Positions 23,301 to 33,129 of a stretch of DNA of 64,000 bases are shown here, piece by piece; positions within the stretch are counted from its first letter, which is position 1; every line of letters starts with the position of its first letter. The position numbers and the translations under genes are program-made. The stretch spans positions 38,273,961 to 38,337,960 of the forward strand of contig OY747713.1 in assembly GCA_963556495.2 (NCBI GenBank), written 5' to 3'. This DNA is from Valencia hispanica (taxonomy: Eukaryota; Chordata; Actinopteri; Cyprinodontiformes; Valenciidae). The notes beneath the pieces are model-generated. The model was not told the origin of the DNA and ran no database searches. It saw nothing but the letters and a program-made list of their open reading frames with translations.

Positions 23301-23640
23301 AATACATTTGCCTACGAGGGACATTCCTGGAAATTCTAGCTCCGCCTTTCGCGCTTTGGCAGTTGCACCGTGACGAATGCCAGAGGGAGATTGTCTACTC
23401 GCGATGCGCCAGATGTCTGACTATCTAACTAAATGCAATGTAGTTTTCAACAGTAAACTCTTCACTGGATGGAACACTGGACAAAGTCGTAGTACTGGAA
23501 GCCATGGTAACCTTGGCATGAAACGGCCACCGTAGGAGATAAAACGCGCTCGGAATGGAGGGGTGGGAGGTGGGGCTAGAACGTAATATTCAGTTGGTTG
23601 TTTCACCGCTAGATGGGAGAAGTTCTTACACAATGTAGCT
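23301..23640. mobile_element. Miniature element, possibly TTAA-flanked
   Basis: A 340-bp block inside the Tc1-like element is bounded on the right by TTAA (23641-23644) and on the left by TTGA (23297-23300). Its ends are weakly inverted: AATACATTTGCC at the left against AGCTACATTGTG read inward from the right. It contains no open frame of note. It is accompanied by loss of the Tc1 C-terminal coding sequence, so a deletion may also be involved. Family not known to me. Confidence 0.4.
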
Positions 23641-23871
23641 TTAAGGCAAAGTGATTACCAAGTATTGAACATTGACATGTCGTTTTGAAAGTACCATATT
23701 TTGATTGATTTGATGTGATCCTAATTTCTTTATTTTTTCTGCAAAAACTTACAAGTAAATGGTGATTTCTTCACAGTATTATAATTTTCTGAATTCCTGT
23801 TTTAGTGGGTTTTATGAGCTGGAAGGCTGAATTATGTACAAATAAACAACTAAATACATGAAATCGTTTAA

Positions 23872-24748
23872 AGTGTGACTGAACCCCCTGAAAAATCCTA
23901 ACTCCGCCCTCAGACAACATTTGAAAAATTCTACAAAGTGGGCAGTGCCAGGAAGCACGGAGGGGTATGGCCAACTATGGAGGATGAGTGGAGGGGGGAA
24001 CGTGGGGGTGTGTTCAGGAGGACAGTGACAGCTCGCTTAATCTGACACTGAAACATGGACAGTGACCAAAGCAGCGTTGGCAGTTTTGCGACTGATCAAT
24101 CTGATCAACATTAATCTGTTTTGAACGTTAGCCAATGTTAGTATTACCACTCACAGACTGGAATCCTCCTGTCTCCCTCTGCCTCAGGAGCACCGGGCTT
24201 GGGCGGCGCTGACTCAGTGCCCCGAGCCGTATCAATTCGAGCCGCTGGCTCAGGGCGCTGAGTCAGCGCTGCCCGAGGCTGGCGCTGCTGCTGAGGGAGA
24301 GAGAGACAGGATGGGTCTCTGAATGGCAATCCTAACATAGGCTAATGTTCAAAACAGGATGTTAGCTATGCTAACTAAGTGCTAATGTGATAATAATGGT
24401 AACCTGAAAACCGCAAAGCAACTCCAAACTCGCCACCGGGCCGGAATGTCTGATAGTTTTATACCCAAAACCACGGGGCGTGTCTGTGAGGCCAAGGCTG
24501 CTGTGACACAGTCGAAGCCTGTGAAGTAAAGATGTACCGCTCTCCACCAATCACAAAATTCATATGCAGTAGCCACCGTTCAACCCTAAGGGGGCAGCAC
24601 TAAGACATTTTTAGACCAAAAAGTGCAGAATTAAACAAGTTTACACGAAAATGTTAAAAAATCCCCAGAAACTGAAAGATTGCATTGGTAAATACCCATT
24701 TATACAGTTTATAGGCAAAAAAAAGTTGTTTTGGAGTTTAGTTGCTCT
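23872..24748. mobile_element. TTAA-flanked non-autonomous DNA element with large palindrome
   Basis: This 877-bp insert has TTAA on both sides (23868-23871 and 24749-24752). The flanking Tc1 terminal repeat reads continuously when the insert and one TTAA are removed: GAAATCGTTTAA joins GTTGTAGGCCCTGAATTT, the inverse of the left arm at 22290-22316. The termini are imperfect inverted repeats, AGTGTGACTGAACCCC against AGAGCAACTAAACTCC. No transposase frame is visible. TTAA duplications are known for piggyBac and Kolobok superfamilies; which applies is not decided by the sequence. Confidence 0.82.
24107..24366. repeat. Imperfect palindrome, arms of about 125 bp
   Basis: The left arm (about 24107-24233) and right arm (about 24240-24366) are inverted copies, for example CTGTTTTGAACGTTAGCC against CTGTTTTGAACATTAGCC and GCGCTGACTCAGTGCCC against GCGCTGACTCAGCGCCC. 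The centre lies near 24236 at ATCAATT. The inner part is GC-rich. It sits in the middle of the TTAA-flanked element and could form a long hairpin. Confidence 0.85.
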
Positions 24749-24857
24749 TTAAGTTGTAGGCCCTGAATTTATAATCTATGGAAATTTAACATCTTGAATG
24801 GAATTATGGAAATAAATAAACTTTTCGATGATATTAAAATTTTTTGTAAAGGGTCTG

Positions 24858-25987
24858 TTTTCTCTACAAAGTTTCAGCAGCACTTCTTTGAGCACATACA
24901 GAAGAAAATATGGTTCAGTTTTAATAATGAAGGTGGCTCTGCAGGATGTGAAGAATTTCACTTTATTAACATGAACAAAATCTCTACCATGTAAATGTTT
25001 GAAAACACCCTAGCTTTGAAGGGAAATAAAATAACATTCTACATTGCATTGGTATTACATGGTCTACATTGGTGTGAATTAGACTCAGTTAACTCACTCA
25101 TCAGTTCTAATCCAGGTGATGTATTCTTTCTTTTCACACCAACATATATTTTATCCAAACAGGAGTTTTTGCAGGACGAGACAATGACTTAAATTAAATG
25201 CTCGGACTTGAGTTGCACTTAAGTTACAGAAACTTGATATGGACTCGGTCTCTGAGACTCAAGTGTTGTTACCAATCTTTATCTAATATTTTCAGGAGTT
25301 AAAGCAAGTCGTTCATAAGCCACAGACAGAGCTCAGTCAGGTGATGCACTGCAGCACATATTTTACTGCGAAAGAATGAGAATGATTTATGAGCCAGAGG
25401 TGTTTGCGGACTGTGGCGGTAATTGGCTCATAACAATCAGTTTGTTAGTTTGAGCTTTATAAAATGGCTACATCATGGTTTCTCCTGCTGAGTGCTGTGA
25501 TAAATGATTGTGGATCGTTTCAGAACAAAATAAACTTCAGTTACCCTTTAACATTGTATTTTATAGCTGGTTAAGTATGGCTGTATCGTAACATTAGACA
25601 CTCCTGGATTATTCTAAATAAAAGCATCTCCTTTTGTGTTCATTCTGAAGTCTGGGACTGGCATTTACCCACACTGAGCCTGTAATCTAGACTGTAAATT
25701 GTAAGATGTTTAATATTTACATTTCACAACAAAAGTTTTAATATTACATCTTGTACATCATTTCCCAATAATATGGAAAGTTCAATGACTCAAAGTGAAA
25801 AGTATAATATCCTCTTAACCCTGTGAATCCCCGCCTGTTCAGTAATTTTGCCGAATTCACCTATTTGCAAATCTTTTGTTGAATGGAACTCCAAGTTATT
25901 GGAGGGGAATTTAACTATTTGTTCACTTTCTTTGTAAAGCAAATGTAAAATGTTACAAAGAAAATGCAGTTAGGGAAGCTAAAATAC
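24858..25987. other. Unassigned non-coding sequence
   Basis: No gene recognised. At 25200-25280 there is a CTTGAG/ACTTGAT-rich stretch (for example GACTTGAGTTGCACTTAAGT) similar in style to 28087-28160. Both may be ends of one dispersed repeat family, not further identified. Confidence 0.35.
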
Positions 25988-26688
25988 TAGTGCTGTCAAG
26001 AAATAAAAAATTTTTGGAGATTAATTAATTATGATTTGTAATTAATTAATCAGATTAATCTCTTTTTAATCGTACCTAATAAGCTGAGAAAAACTCCCAT
26101 TTTGACATATATTCACGTAAATTCATTTTATCATTGTGGCAGAACAAATATATAACTAAAAAGTGGCTTTATAAAGTAATTTACTGTTTTTAACAGACTT
26201 GAACAGATGCAGTCCCAGCCATTTATATTTCTCTGTTATTGAGAATAGTCCCAGTGCTGACTGCAACTTCGGCTTTGAGCGTGTGCGATTCGTTAGCATT
26301 CTGGACTCAGTGGGGTAAATGTCCAGCTGGACCTGGACGGGCGGAGCTGCAGGGCAAGGACTTTCTGCCTGCTGTGAGTGCTCTGAGATCAAGGGCAGTC
26401 CACGGCACCACCCTTTTTTGAAGAAGAATCGCTAGAAAAGGTCTAAAACTCACTAAATATAGCAACACAGGCGCTAAGTTGGCAACACTGTCTGCAACTC
26501 AACAAGTGAAGCGCAAAAAGCCCAAAAAAGCCCAAAGCATAAAAACAGATTTTATTTAAGGGCAACTCCAATGCAGAAACAGTCAAATTAAAGATAAAAA
26601 ATTAGATTAACGCAATTAAAAAAACATAGCACGTTAAATATGGCAGTAATTGATTAATCGCAATTCATGCGACAATTTGAAACCGCTA
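25988..26688. mobile_element. hAT-like non-autonomous element
   Basis: The ends are TAGTGCTGTCAA at 25988 and TAGCGGTTTCAA read inward from 26688, fitting the hAT terminal pattern TAGNG. Both subterminal regions are rich in TTAATTAAT and GATTAATC words. The 8-bp flanks, TAAAATAC and TGAAACAT, match at only five of eight positions, so the target duplication is decayed or the border is off. No transposase is encoded. A similar end, TAGGGCTGTCAA, starts at 27209. Confidence 0.6.
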
Positions 26689-27208
26689 TGAAACATCAAG
26701 GTACAATGCTACAGGACAAGCTACTGGCTGGCGATTGCAAAAACTGCCAATCAAAGAGCCACACTCATTTTCATTGGCACTGATTGGCTAAACCACCAAG
26801 AGTGGTGATAAATAAGACCGCATATATCAGCTTCTGCCGTAGTGCCAAGATGGTTTCCACTGTGCATATTAAGTAATATTTGGTGTTTGAGCAATTTAAA
26901 TATGCAGTTCTACGCGTTTTTTTGGAGGTGGTGTCAATTATTTGCGGATTTTTACTGTTTGGTGCTGATTGTGGTACAGCAGATACTGGGGGTCCACTGT
27001 ATAGTGCAATATATAATGAAGGAGTAAATAATATGAATGTAGCGCTTGCCAGACTTTAACTACTTCTTTATAAATACTAATAAATCCCTTTATTTGATTC
27101 ATTCAAAAATTCCATAACAACATGTATTTTTATTTTACAGAAATACCTATTAATATTTGTATTGTGGTAAAATATTATACTTTATCCATCTTCAAAATAA
27201 TATAAAAC
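26689..27208. other. Unassigned non-coding sequence
   Basis: AT-rich spacer between two hAT-style elements. Nothing recognised. Confidence 0.35.
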
Positions 27209-28086
27209 TAGGGCTGTCAAAATTAACGTGTTAACGCAATTAACTTTTTTTTTATCGATTGACGCATGGACAGAATGACCTGCCCAGTTTATCCAACAAT
27301 TCAACCCACACTGCTTTCAGTCTTCATCATGTAAATAGCATGGCAGACCCAAACTGCATTGAGGGCTCGATGTGAACGTCTCTTCTAGAGGGATTAACGG
27401 TCTACGTCACTACCTGCTCTGCTGCGCTTGTTGTCTGCAGAAAGAGACGCGATCATGTCCTGTTTTTGCTGTTGGTTGCACAAATCGCTTTGATAAAAAC
27501 AACAAAATGTGCAAGTTCTATAGAATACCATAGACTCACCCGTTTCACAGCAAACAAAAGACGTTTTGGTTGCAAGCGATCAGAAGAAGTGATTGGAACG
27601 AGCAGATTATTAAAAACCCAAAAATCTACAGCGATCACTTCATATCAGGTAAACCTTGGCTAACAAACAAGTTAACATCGCTAACCAACACTGCAACTGC
27701 AAGATAACTGCAAATTACAATGGGAAATGGAGCTTTGTAAAGGCCCGGTGTCACACCACTTTCACACGCATCCGTGGTGTTGACAAACAAATCCCATCCC
27801 TCTATTGTTCAGATAAAAACAGTCAGCTTTACATTCATAAAATGTTAACCAGTTAGTTTGCTGATTACGAGATGAATAGGCTAAAATAGCCACATGTAAA
27901 TGGGACAATGGAATTTAAAGCAAAAGTTGCATGCATCTCTCCTGTATTTTTTTAAAAGAGCAACGGCTTTCGTCCTTTTCTTACATCGAAAATGGTACTT
28001 TTTCAATCATATTTAGGGATATTGAATAATCGTGATTAATTCAGGGCTACCCTGTGATTAATTAGATTAACATTTTTAATTGACAG
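27209..28086 (+). mobile_element. Element with TAGGGCTGTCAA end and THAP-domain remnant
   Basis: The left terminus TAGGGCTGTCAAAATTAACG (27209) and a right-hand GATTAACATTTTTAATTGACAGC (ending near 28086) form an inverted pair, although the last bases of the right end are lost. Between them lies a broken THAP zinc-finger exon (27455-27648). THAP domains occur in P-type, Kolobok and some other transposons as well as host genes; the hAT-style ends make the superfamily ambiguous. About 880 bp. Confidence 0.55.
27455..27648 (+). pseudogene. THAP zinc-finger domain, N-terminal exon remnant
   Basis: Allowing for one extra base in the T-run at 27463, the region translates with AVGCTNRFDKNNKMCKFYRI, then HPFHSKQKTFWLQAIRRSDW, and IYSDHF. 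This is the THAP layout (C2CH): an early Cys pair, the invariant W of the AIRRSDW region and the CxxH pair, here with the third Cys changed to Tyr (YSDH). A stop follows the RIP block. The exon ends at TCAG with a GTAAAC donor-like sequence at 27649. The domain binds DNA in transposases. This copy is dead. Confidence 0.72.
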
Positions 28087-28257
28087 CGAAAGACTTGATA
28101 CTGGACACGAACTTGTCTGTCATAAACCTGAGACTTGAATTGGACTTGCCCCTCAAAGACCTGACATTTGACCTGGTATTAGGAAAACTGACCAATGAAT
28201 ATCTCTGGCAGGACAACCTAGTGTTAGGTGTGATATAGATGACCGGACACAAATTAA
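28087..28257. repeat. CTTGAGACTTG-rich dispersed repeat fragment
   Basis: The words GAGACTTGAATTGGACTTG and CTGACATTTGACCTGG form a run of ACTTG-type motifs, related in style to 25200-25280. Family unknown. Confidence 0.35.
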
Positions 28258-28965
28258 GGCCATGTACACACGTAGCTGGGTTTCTTTTAAGCAAATATCC
28301 TCACCACCTCGTTTATAAAAAAAAACTGTCCACACCTAACCGAATAAGTGCATTGTTAAGCAAATTCATAAGCATAACAAACCTGTAGGGGGCAGTAGTT
28401 CTCCCAAATCCTATCCACTTAGAGTAAATTTCTACTTTCTAAATTGTTTCATAGAGCACAATCAATAATGCAAGCACAGCTCTGAGGACATAAATTCTGT
28501 TTTTGAGTGTAAGCACAGGTCGCACATGTGATGTCGAAGCATTTTTGTCGCTGTGACGTCGTAGAATCCAAAAACTCCGGCTATCAATCAATCAATCTTT
28601 ATTTATATAGCATGTTTCTTCCAACCAATGTTGGCCAAAGTGCTTCACATTATAAAAACAAACTAAACCTATTAAAAACACATTTAAATGAATTGCATAA
28701 ATAGTCAAATAAAATACAGATAAAACCAAATTACAAAAGAACAAAAAGTAAATAGTAAACTACTTTTGAACCATTAGGAGCCAAAAGCTGCCTATTTCTG
28801 TCCACAAACAAACACTTAAAATGGAGAAAATGGCAATCTTCAGTTTCAGTTTTTAGAAAGAATCGTTTTTGGTGCCCTAAATCTGCATTTTCATGTGGAT
28901 GACCCGCCAAATCGTAGAAAAATATCTTCGTTTTGTGAGAAACACAGCTACATGTGGACAAGGCC
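28258..28965. mobile_element. Harbinger-like miniature element with TAA duplication
   Basis: The termini are GGCCATGTACACACGTAGCT at 28258 and GGCCTTGTCCACATGTAGCT read inward from 28965, a 20-bp inverted repeat with a few mismatches. They continue inward as GGGTTTCT and GTGTTTCT. TAA flanks both ends (28255-28257 and 28966-28968), the 3-bp duplication typical of PIF/Harbinger. No transposase is present. An L2 tail is nested inside. Confidence 0.65.
28584..28800 (-). mobile_element. L2-clade LINE 3' tail nested in the miniature element
   Basis: Starts as (ATCA)n then CTTTATTTATATAGCATG and AAAGTGCTTCACATTATAAA, the reverse of the L2 3' terminus with its (TTGA)n tail. Only 3' untranslated sequence is present and its inner border is approximate. 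Confidence 0.6.
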
Positions 28966-30994
28966 TAAGTCTTCCGCAAATGTACATCTCAGACCCACTA
29001 ATGATACATATTCAAGTGAAGTGCTAAGCTAATACTAGCATGTTAACTCTTTATTGATATAACTAACTAGTGTGGCACATAAACATGGTTCAGTGCAGTT
29101 CCAGCTAATTGTATGTGGAAAAGCCTTTAACATTGTAAAAAATAAAAAAAAATTGTGTTTCAGCTGCTATCTTACAAGTTCTTCCTCTACTCAAACAGCT
29201 CTTTTTGGGAATCTGTGCAGCCAGAATCAGAACAAAATTGCACAACTGATAACACTGTTTTGCAAACCATTCACAAGAAAATACACCGTGCAGCATGACT
29301 CACAGACTTGAAGTGTGGATGCTGCAAAAATGAAACGACAGATAGGACACCAACAGCACAATCTTTGGTGACTGGGTTTGGATCTGGACATCCCTTCAAT
29401 TAAGCTTTCACACGACGTTGAACAGCATAGCAATAGGCAAAAAGCACTAAAAATAAATACTCCATACCCAACCATTACTGTTTTGGATCATCCCGACTGA
29501 ATGAGCACATACTTGGAATAATTTAAAAAGTTTATGGTGCTCTCCTAGTATTGACTTTATTGCTTATTTAGGAAAAAACTACCCAGTGATGAAATGGTCT
29601 GCTAAGAATTGAAGCACTATCATTATTCGTTGGTGTCATGTAATGTTTGGCCAGCTTCAGCAATAAAACACACATAGACACACACACTATGGGAAAACAG
29701 CAGTGGAAAACTTGAAAACAACGCCATGTTCACAGACATTCTTTCAATTTCTATTCCAGCTGTATCACAATAAATCAAAAGCTATTGGAGATTTACTGAT
29801 TCCATTCGCTCTGTTTAATTCAGTTAATAAAAACATGTATGTACTGATTTTACCCCAAATTTCATTTTTATACCAATTTTTGTTTTTTTTTATATAGATC
29901 TATTCATAAAGGATATGCAACAAAGAGCTAAATAGGAAAAGTACCGTTCAATTCATTTGAAGTGATACATGAAGGATAATAAAAGGTTCCCGAACCCAAC
30001 CAGTAGCATGAAGCAGTCAAAGAGACATTAAAATCTAACAGAGGTGTTAAACTTTGGACGATCTACAGGACACGCTGCATAAAGCAGCAGTAAATTATAC
30101 CAATGAGGAGAGGTGCAGACTGCTGGACATAAAACGTTATGGATGTGGCTGAGGGTGTGAGGTGACCGTGTGCACACACAGAGGCCACACAGGCACACAG
30201 AACCCTCCTGTGTGTGTTGTCAGCTGGGAAAAAAATTATGAGTCTGGCTAAGGTCACAGTTACTGCCCCAGGCTGACTCTCTTTATCACATTTCTGGAAC
30301 AGGCTTGGCTCCACTGTCACACATTTTTTTTAAAATTTGAATCGTTCTGATGAAGTTTAACAAGTATTAAACTTTGTGATTACACGGAAATGGATAGAGG
30401 GCTTAGACAAGAGTGCAGGCATTGTTAAATGACTTCTGTGCATATGTCAGTATGTGAAAAGGGTGTACTGTACAATGCTTGTGAGATAGAGTAAATATTT
30501 TTTTTCCATATGGAACGATCGCAACTGTAAAATCCACATGCTTTATATAATTGCATGAAGCTAAAAAGACAAGCATTCTTCTGTTGAGTGAAATTGTGAC
30601 TTGGCCTCCCTTGTGGGCTTTAATCACATGGTGCTCCCTCCGCATGTTTCCTGACACTCTCAAGTATTAGCTGTCAAATCAAAGAAAAACACCATTAGTT
30701 GACAATGTGCCTTTAGAAAAGGCTGTGAGCTGAGCTGCCCTCTGCCTATTTAAATACTAGAATGTTTAACTATTGATGGCAAACGGGGATACAATTATTA
30801 ACTATAACTAGCTATGTATGGTTATGAATGCATGTTTGAATCTTTTTAAAGGTTGCAAGTAGTGTTTGTATTAGTGTTTGATTGTGTTATTCTGCACTGT
30901 CTTTAAGAAAATCACACAAAAAGTAGGGAAAACTCATTATTAATCAGATTAGAAGATAGCTGTTTAAACAATAAGTGAGCCTCCTGTATCTTAA
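28966..30994. other. Unassigned non-coding sequence
   Basis: Two kilobases with no recognised gene, RNA or element. All frames are below 90 codons. Confidence 0.35.
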
Positions 30995-31548
30995 TGCTGC
31001 TGTCCAGAAAATATATTTATGTACCAAAGTTTTATAAATCTTTAAAATGATTGTGCAAATCAATCGTATGATATAAGATTGGTGCGCCACAACATGTGTC
31101 ATTCTTCCTATAAGTCCCGCCTTCCTCCCATAGACCCCTATGCAATTCAAGCTGACCATCAATTTCTTTAGCCAATAGATTTAGAGTTTCCGCCATTTTG
31201 GCTGTCAATCAATGTTCATGCGCATCGTACAAACCTGTGAAGATTGGGCCGATTACTTAGGCCGCTCCGTGTCTTCCTGTTCAAAGTCGTGATATCAGAA
31301 GAGATCTGATCCTTGTCAGTCCTATGTCAGTCGTAGAGAAGTTAGAGTGAAATTCTGCTAAAAAGTTAGCAATTCCGCGGCTGCTGCTTTCCTCTTTGAC
31401 CTGTTGTGACACCTCACGTGATGAGTGTGCACAATTGTTTAGGTGGGGCTAGAGGGAGCTGTAGGGGGGGAAGGGATGTTTTGGGAAAGGCCTTGGTACA
31501 TTGGATTCAAAAAATCTTACTCTGCCTCCAATAACCTGGACAGCAGCT
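30995..31548. mobile_element. TTAA-flanked miniature DNA element
   Basis: A 554-bp unit with TTAA at 30991-30994 and 31549-31552. The termini are near-perfect inverted repeats, TGCTGCTGTCCAG at the left and AGCTGCTGTCCAG read inward from the right. The flanking bases also agree beyond the duplication (GTATC before, GATAG after). No protein is encoded. The terminal sequence differs from the other TTAA elements in the window, so this is a separate family of the same target-site type. Confidence 0.8.
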
Positions 31549-31984
31549 TTAAGATAGTCAGAAATATAACATATCAGTAGTGGAAATCGTAATAATAAAA
31601 TTTTTTTTCCAGGTACCTCAACCTCCTCCCACAGTTCAAACACCAGCATGTTTAGGTTAATTGTTCACTTCAAATTACTCGTAGGTACATCCGTGCTTGG
31701 TGGTCTCTGTGTTAGACATGCAATCTGTCCAGGGTGCACTCCGTCACCTCCGATAACTAAAGCAACCACTACATCCCAAATCTGGATATAATTTATGGCT
31801 TATGTTGTGGTGAACCACCAGGGGGCTTCAGTCACACCCAGAAAACAGGATGTTTGGTTTTTGTAATTAGGAGATCGAACCTAGCTCCTCCACAATGTAA
31901 TACTTACAGCTGAGCCTTAAAATTTTCACACCTTTGGCAGATTTAGTTTTAAAGTAACATGTTCAAAACATGTTTCTTTCAAAT
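31549..31984. other. Unassigned non-coding sequence
   Basis: No coding frame of note. I recognise nothing. Confidence 0.35.
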
Positions 31985-32430
31985 CAAAATAATATTACTC
32001 TTTTATATTGGCCAAGCCAAAGTCCTGTTTTGAATCAGATTCTGAACCTGGGAGAGAGTTGGAGGTCAGCGCGTTTGTTGGACAATCTTTTTACCAGATT
32101 CTGAACCTGTTGACAAAGAGGCCTTCCAACGTCAAAGACTTGAAGCTCATCACCAAAGAAAAATCCCCCAAATATCAGTGAAAACAGATAAAAAGCTGGT
32201 TAGCAATTTCAGGAATTATTTAATTGTTATAATGCCAATGTAGATTTTTCCACAGATTTTTAACAAGGGTATCAACATGCCATTTAGAATACAATATACA
32301 GAGCTAGATTAATTAATCAAGACTGACAATTTCTGAGAAACACCTGTCCCATTTCCTATCAGAAACAAATGTTTTGATTGAATGGCAAAATTTTTTTTAC
32401 ATGTAAATCCACAAAGGGTGTGAACAATTT
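31985..32430 (+). pseudogene. Tc1-like transposon, C-terminal and right-end remnant
   Basis: Near 32008 the sequence TATTGGCCAAGCCAAAGTCC translates to YWPSQSP, the conserved block before the catalytic glutamate. It is followed by a decayed LNPIENLW-like region, AAGAAAAATCCCCC (KEEWAK-like) and TGGTTAGCAATTTCAGG. A long 3' part with CCACAAAGGGTGTGAACAATTTTGAGC closes it. The N-terminal half is absent here. Confidence 0.6.
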
Positions 32431-32754
32431 TGAGCTTAGCTTTAGCATTACCATTTTTAACATGATAGATAAACAAAAGTATTTAGTCTACAGACATGGA
32501 CACATTTGTTGACAGCCTTACAGCTTATTGCAGTGATGCTTCATTAGCACTAAATATGGATTTAATTGAAAGTATTTTTACAATGTAACAGAGTAAACAA
32601 GGAAAATTGTGAAAAGAAATTATGCGATTCTAAAATAATGACGATATGATAAAATATTATTGTTGGATTTGTTAAAGAGATGTGTAAGCCTTAAACTATA
32701 GAGATTAATTTCAGGTGAGTTGAAGCTTTTCATCTTCAGGGAACAGACTACAAT
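32431..32754. other. Unassigned AT-rich sequence
   Basis: No feature recognised between the two Tc1-like remnants. Confidence 0.3.
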
Positions 32755-32905
32755 TACCCCCATGACCAAGGACCAGTGAAAAAAAAATGTTAGAGCTGTC
32801 TAAGAAACTCAAAGAAAATCATAGATATCCATGTTAAAGGTAAAGGCTACAAAACCATTTACAAGTATTTTCATGTTTCTGTGACAACCATTACCAATAT
32901 TATTA
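32755..32905 (+). pseudogene. Tc1-like transposase, N-terminal helix-turn-helix remnant
   Basis: With frameshifts the segment translates to ELSKKL..., a DIHVKGKGYKTI-like block and FHVSVTTITNIIK. This is the first helix-turn-helix of a Tc1-type transposase (compare FKAGLGYKKISQALNIPRSAVQ in the intact gene at 49.7 kb). It lies downstream of a C-terminal fragment on the same strand, so the two are separate copies or rearranged. Confidence 0.55.
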
Positions 32906-33129
32906 AAACACATGTTCTATGGCAATGTAGATAGCCTCCCTTTTCCATAGTTCCTCCTCCGTTTCAGTTTTTAAGTCTTGCTTAAAGACATACTATTATT
33001 CCCTTGCTTTTAGTGCCTAATTATTTTAGCCAAATTTAGTTTATCACTATTGCTGTTATATCTGTTATGCTCCTGTTCCTGCTTTTATTGTTGTATCTTT
33101 GTGTACATTTGTGTTTTTTGTGCCACTCC

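Larger units (their letters stand above)
22209..24857 (+). mobile_element. Tc1-like transposon with long inverted repeats, carrying two insertions
   Basis: The left end follows a TA dinucleotide (22207-22208) and begins CAGACCCTTTCC. The right end at 24857 is its inverse, GGTCTG read outward, with matching subterminal blocks: GGAAATAAATAAACTTTTCGATGATATT against AATATCATGGAAAAGTTTATTTATTTCC. A further inverted pair links 22310-22400 and 23770-23867. The element is therefore an IR/DR-type Tc1 with arms of about 200 bp. It is interrupted by a block at 23301-23640 and by a TTAA-flanked element at 23872-24748. Its transposase is a pseudogene. The right-hand TA has decayed to TT. Confidence 0.85.
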
